The position numbers and the translations under genes were made by a program. Below the pieces are notes generated by a model. The model saw only the letters and a program-made list of their open reading frames with translations. It searched no databases and was not told where the DNA came from. From the NCBI RefSeq assembly GCF_037042905.1, contig NC_087254.1, positions 12,757,103-12,821,102 on the forward strand: a stretch of 64,000 bases of DNA. Reading direction: 5' to 3'. Shown piece by piece: positions 60,343 to 64,000 of this stretch. This DNA is from Lytechinus pictus (taxonomy: Eukaryota > Echinodermata > Echinoidea > Temnopleuroida > Toxopneustidae). Each line of letters starts with the position of its first letter. Position 1 is the stretch's first letter.

Positions 60343-63300
60343 GCACTCCTAGTACCAATGAGGTCCAACATTACATGTATGGACCTCATAGGCGACATCA
60401 GTAGTATTTTGTGTCAGAAATCTTTGTGAAGATGATTATTTTTGTATTTTATCAAAACTACAAGCTATCGTACACTCTAATCATTACATTTCGATCTCAC
60501 TAATTGAATACATTGTTAGCAATAAAAAAAATTGAAAGAAATGAAGGGGAACTTACATTTTCACGGCTTTTTCCTGATTTTCTGGGCAACTGCTCCTCTC
60601 TTCTGACTCGCGATCGAAGCTGATATATGAAGATCACGTGATTCGCGTTCTCGTCAGCTGATCGGTTGGTTATTCTTTTTGTCAGACGTTAATAATATAT
60701 ATTTTATAATGCTAGCATTCATCGCTAATTTAGGTGAAAGAGATTGAAGTTAAACAGCGCCAGGTCGGAATCATAATTATTTTGGAAGAGTGTATTTATA
60801 CACTCGATCTCATACCTGACGTAGACGGCGCTATTCAACAAATGCACAATCTTCAATATAAAAATAAAACAGAAAGAACGCCTTGAACACAGGCCAAAAT
60901 GCCTAACGATTTCTCCGCGGCATTAACAACTATCGTAAAGGGCGCTCCATTTATCAATAAAGATGGACGCTAAGCTGTCTATGGCGACAAAATTTGCCGC
61001 AAATATTTACGAAGAATTGTGAGAAATGGTCTGAAAATGCAACAAAAGAACCGGTGAGTACCGATTAAACATTATTAAATTTATAAATAGATTATACATA
61101 CCTTGTAGATTTAGTTTTTAAGGTGATATTAGTGCTTAGTTCTAAGCTAGGGAGGCCCAAACGCGCGTGAGTGGAGTCCCAGTTTATTAGCACGGGTAAG
61201 TATTGGGGTGTCGCCTAGAGTGATTATTAGGGTGTCTGAAGCCACACTGAAAAGTGTCAGCTTAAAGCAGGCTGATTTAGGGGAAAATATGGCACACTTT
61301 TTTTGGGAAATTCAGGCTGCTAAAAAAATGTGATCTGAATTGATTATTAACTTTTGTTTGGCATGTATGGAAAGAGAAAATTCAGGGGCTTCTTTTGACA
61401 GTAAGGACAAGTTTATGGGATTATTTGAAATAAGGATTTAGAGATAAATTGCAAACCCTTATTTGTGTGTGTGTTGAGATTGTTATTTCCCCATGCGTTT
61501 TCTATGGGAAAATGAAATTTCCGTTTTGCACAAATTTTTTCACTTTGACGCAATTTTTCATTGTGATCTGGTTTCCAAATCTTTATAAAAATCATACCAT
61601 CGGAAAGAGCATAAAAATTCCTATTAGACACTTTCTGGACAAGTTTTTGGCATTAATAATAAATTTATAACAGCTCTCGGAAGCTAAAAATTAGGATTTG
61701 TGTGTGTCCATTTCTTAACTACACAGTCTATGGCAGGGAAATGCTGAAAATTGACCCAATTTCAATCTTCTTTTTTGCAGCCAATAATTAGATTTTTTCA
61801 AAAAATATTACATTTCTGTCAGTCTGAAGGTTTTTTCTCTTCAAAAAGTTCAAATTCACAAAGAAAATGTGATATTTCCTTAAAATAAGAAAAATAATTT
61901 TTTTTGCCAGACACCCTAAGATTATTAATCTGTTTTGGCCTGAAATGCACCAAAACGGGGAAAAATAAACTTAAAAGGGAAAAAACAGTGACTTCGGCTG
62001 TCGCGCAACTTCACTTCCCTGTTTATCTGAACTTAATACATAAACATATGGCCATTGAGGCCCCTGTACTGATCGAGCTAGAACTTCGGTCTCTGTATTT
62101 GGTGAGTGGAGCTACCTCGAGCGAAGTTCGTGCAGGCTCCACTCCACTTCACTACCGCTACACTACGCTTCACCTACCCGAACTTCGAGACCATGAACTA
62201 GATCGGATATTCCGAGTGACAAAAGGTGGGATTTTATGGGGAGAAAATACAAAATTCATGCAACATCACAATCTTTAAAAACAAGTACAACTAATATTCT
62301 TACTTTACACAAAGTTTCACTTTTTTTCCATGCTTCTATCAGTCTCAAAATTGATGATTTAGAGCCAACATGAAGTTCCTCACACGTAATAATTCGCTGC
62401 CGATTTCAGAACATCGCATGCGCGCGAGGGTCCGAGCTCGGACCAGACCCGGGTACCTCCCGCACACTCTAGGCGACACCGCAATACTTACCCGTGTTAA
62501 TAAAGTGGGACTCCGCTCACGCGCGTTTGGGCCTCCCTAGCTTAGAACTAAGCACTAATATCACCTTAAAAACTAAATCTATAAGGTATGTATAATCTAT
62601 TTACAACTTTAATAATGTTTAATCGGTACTCACCGGTTCTTTTGATGTATTTTCTCAAGAATTCCCACGGATTTGTCTCAAATCTCGCGACAAACCACGT
62701 CGCCATAGACAGCTGCATATTCTTTTTTATTTATAAATAAAGCGCCCCTTACGATAGTTGTTAACAACGCGGCCAAATCGTTAGGTTTTTTGCACTGTGT
62801 CCAAGGCTTTTTTATTTTGTTTGATTTTTTATTTTTTAATAGATATTTTGTTCAATAGCGATTTTTACGTCAAATATTAAATTTATATCACAAAATATTT
62901 TTTAATTGTAGAAATATACATAATATTATGCAATAATTTATTCTATATATATTTTATAATAAAATTTATAATTGTTGCGGTCTTTAAAAAAGGATAGTCG
63001 ATTGATCAGGTGATGACCACAAGTATCACGTGATCTGAAAATCAGCTTCATACCGCTTTCGACCGCACTCGACGGTGACCGGACTGACTGCCAAAAAAAG
63101 ATCGAAAAATGACTCAAATGTAAGTTTCCCTTTATTTTATTAAATTCAAATTAGGAATAGGAATATATTTAATGGGCAATCTTTTAATAAATGATAAACA
63201 AACGAGGACAAAACTCATATTTTGGGAGTAATATCATACTTGGGTGCAGGAAACAGTACGGTTAGAAGTTCTAACCTGTTTTTAACGCATTGTCGCCTAT

Positions 63301-63347
63301 GAGGTCCATACATGCTAATGTTTGGACCTCATTGGTACTAGGAGTGC
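60343..63347. mobile_element. 3.0-kb foldback element
   Basis: Three pairs of inverted blocks share one centre near 61845: 60343-60400 with 63293-63347 (CTCCTAGTACCAATGAGGTC and complement), about 60601-60655 with 63018-63062 (GAAGCTGATATATGAAGATC), and 60901-61220 with 62459-62786 (TAACAACTATCGTAAAGGGC, GGAGGCCCAAACGCGCGTGA, GGTGTCGCCTAGAGTG). So this is one long inverted repeat with indels around a roughly 1.2-kb unique centre. Foldback (TU) transposons are known from sea urchins; the assignment to that class is inference. The 124-codon frame at 61904-62278 in the centre has no recognisable domain. Confidence 0.8.
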
Positions 63348-63655
63348 TCCCGCATGCGCATTAATATTTATACGTGTGAGGAACTTCATGTTGGCTCTAA
63401 ATCATCAATTTTGAGACTGATAGAAGCATGGAAAAAAAGTGAAACTTTGTGTAAAGTAAGAATATTAGTTGCACTTGTTTTTAAAGATCGTGATGTTGCA
63501 TGAATTTTGTATTTTCTCCCCATAAAATCCCACCTTTTGTCACTCGGAATATCCGATCGAGTTCATGGTCTCGAAGTTTGGGTAGGTGAAGCGTAGTGTA
63601 GCGGTAGTGAAGTGGAGTGGAGCCTGCACGAACTTTGCTCAAGGTAGAGTGGAGC
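62098..63655. mobile_element. Second, overlapping inverted repeat
   Basis: The block 62098-62392 (e.g. CACTCCACTTCACTACCGCT, CGGATATTCCGAGTGACAAA, AGAGCCAACATGAAGTTCCT) recurs inverted at 63372-63655 with high identity over nearly 300 bases. Its centre (about 62876) differs from that of the 60343-63347 foldback, so the two structures overlap rather than nest. A further block at 63870-63960 resembles the 62620-62720 segment in direct orientation, indicating more copies beyond the window. Confidence 0.8.
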
Positions 63656-64000
63656 CAACGGAGTTCAGCGGAACAACCAACATAACAGAGACCGAAGCTT
63701 TTGGTCTAGTCCACTCTAGGCACCATGCCTATCAATTCCTGTGTTAAAAAAGTGAGTGCACGCGAATCAGAAGTTGGACTTAAATTACTAGATATTACCG
63801 TGGAGCTCCATGACGAAATCTATTTTTAAATTAGACCTTAGATACTACTTATGGAAAATAATGTATAAATAGTACTCGCCTGGTTTTTTCTTGGGGTACT
63901 GAAGCCTTTTTGTCCAGAACTTGCTCAACTTTTGCGACTAACCTTGTCGCCATAGGGTTGTGTACATCCTCGTTTAATACTAGTTGTCACGTGACACAGC

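Noticed and set aside
61904-62278. 124-codon ORF in the centre of the foldback
   Set aside because: It has no recognisable domain, part of it lies in an inverted-repeat arm, and there is no supporting start context or splice signal.

Overview
Eukaryotic nuclear DNA from an invertebrate deuterostome, most likely an echinoderm such as a sea urchin. This is inferred from vertebrate-like multi-exon genes of moderate intron size, AT-rich non-coding DNA, repeated AGGTCAAAGGTCA motifs, foldback (long inverted repeat) elements and a high density of small inverted-repeat transposons. No species can be fixed from the sequence alone.

Two host genes lie head to tail on the + strand. (1) A CDR2/CDR2L (cerebellar degeneration-related protein 2; Drosophila Centrocortin) homologue has exons at 3317-3429, 5678-5826 and 6815-7814. 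Its conserved N-terminus is missing or replaced by a candidate short first exon at 2198-2234. (2) A complete seven-exon MBOAT7 (lysophosphatidylinositol acyltransferase 1) gene runs from 16654 to 29469 and predicts a 474-aa protein with the MBOAT Asn and His active-site residues. Its 7.2-kb intron 2 holds a set of transposons nested inside one another.

The right half is mostly mobile DNA. A complete piggyBac element (32067-36544) has TTAA target sites and 12-bp terminal repeats; its transposase gene was split by a 413-bp foldback insertion with a 12-bp target duplication. After it come a diverged tandem repeat invaded by an intact coding fragment (37371-37842), a minus-strand spliced gene of unknown function with a C2/C2 (ZAD/RAG1-N-like) zinc motif (40442 to about 44500), a tRNA-derived SINE, and a decayed hAT transposase gene (52390-53544) that carries a hAT MITE with a perfect 8-bp target duplication. 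A Tc1-type MITE, two copies of another MITE, about 0.9 kb of ATG/GAT microsatellite and a 3-kb foldback element (60343-63347) follow.

Only CDR2L, MBOAT7 and possibly the minus-strand gene look like functioning host genes. The clearest layered structures are the piggyBac with its secondary insertion, the nested set in MBOAT7 intron 2, and the overlapping foldbacks at the right end.
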